Of a DNA stretch of 64,000 nt, positions 63,661 through 64,000 are shown one piece after another. The notes beneath the pieces are model-generated. The model was given only the letters and a program-made list of their open reading frames with translations. It searched no databases and was not told the origin of the DNA. The position numbers and the translations under genes are program-made. The first letter of the stretch is position 1. Every line of letters starts with the position of its first letter. Source of the stretch: Penelope pileata (taxonomy: Eukaryota > Chordata > Aves > Galliformes > Cracidae); assembly GCA_013396635.1 (NCBI GenBank), contig WBMW01000076.1, positions 1,032,121 to 1,096,120 on the forward strand. Reading direction: 5' to 3'.

Positions 63661-64000
63661 TTAGGCAGGCAGGAATCTAATTACATGCAACTTTTTCATC
63701 CTTTAGCCAAAGAGAAAAAGATAAAATGCCTCTATGTTTGGACTGCTGTGGATTTTTTGACAAAATGTTGCTCTGTCAGAAAATGCCTCCGGTCGATCTA
63801 AAACTGCAGTTTTAGCAGGCATTTTGTCAGGTGGTTGTTCTGTCTTTCCAGATGGAATTTCTGACATTCTTGATTGAAAATCTGAATCATTTCCCTGGTC
63901 TGCTTCCATATTTTGCATTCACAGCCGCTGGACAAAATGTATGTACGAGGAGGAGCAGCAAAGAATTCAGGAGCTCCAGTCCTCATAGTGGGCGCTTTGG

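Larger units (their letters stand above)
35235..64000 (+). other. BCKDHB: BCKDHB intron 9, at least 28.8 kb, open at the right edge
   Basis: Begins at donor gtacac after exon 9. No match to the expected last BCKDHB exon (GYDTPFPHIFEPFYIP region) was seen, so it is treated as intron to the window end. Contents listed separately include an AT palindrome near 39.4 kb, CpG-retaining patches near 44.1-44.6, 51.4-51.6 and 53.0-53.4 kb, a CR1 at 54.3-54.6 kb, a tandem duplication at 58.16 kb, a GC-richer block at 59.8-60.5 kb and a mariner at 63.1-63.7 kb. Other stretches show nothing I can name. Confidence 0.75.

Overview
The window is AT-rich, intron-dominated vertebrate DNA that looks avian. It carries several CR1 LINE fragments (one ending in the tandem CATAGAAT octamers of the CR1 3' end), two related bird-type ERV LTRs, and a deleted mariner element of the Galluhop type described from birds. 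No bacterial-style gene, rRNA, tRNA or CRISPR array is visible. The order of bird cannot be fixed from the sequence alone. The LTR and the youngest CR1 look neoavian to me, while Galluhop-type mariners were described in galliforms and hornbills.

The only protein-coding gene I can support is BCKDHB, the E1-beta subunit of mitochondrial branched-chain 2-oxoacid dehydrogenase, on the + strand. Three internal coding exons are present at 6421-6518, 9411-9521 and 35148-35234. They have consensus splice sites and compatible phases, and they join without a stop into 98 codons plus the last two bases of a split Val codon. They match human exons 7, 8 and 9 (about residues 248-346 of 392), part of the C-terminal transketolase domain. 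Exon 6 and the upstream gene lie to the left. The last exon (about 46 codons) was not found and presumably lies beyond 64000.

Layout: 1-6420 is the end of intron 6, with a well-preserved inverted CR1 3' end (127-820), a complete ERVL-like solo LTR with a perfect 5-bp target duplication (2683-3225) and an old CR1 scrap (5405-5573). 6519-9410 is intron 7, with no recognised repeat. 9522-35147 is intron 8 (25.6 kb), with a CpG-retaining patch near 13.2-13.4 kb, a diverged duplication at 16.4/16.6 kb, a truncated LTR (23406-23779), an old inverted CR1 (24670-25045), a long poly-A tract with the only ambiguous base (28661), and an ancient amniote-type CR1 tail near 32.5-32.9 kb. 35235-64000 is intron 9 (at least 28.8 kb), with a CR1 3' end (54296-54616), a 25-bp tandem duplication (58161-58210), a deleted mariner (63111-63660), and an unexplained segment open on both strands at the right edge.

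The remaining reading frames of 60-157 codons are scattered through intron sequence, lack recognisable domains and are treated as chance. I found no convincing undescribed system. The items most worth checking are the mariner structure, the right-edge open segment, the CpG-retaining patches and the missing last exon.
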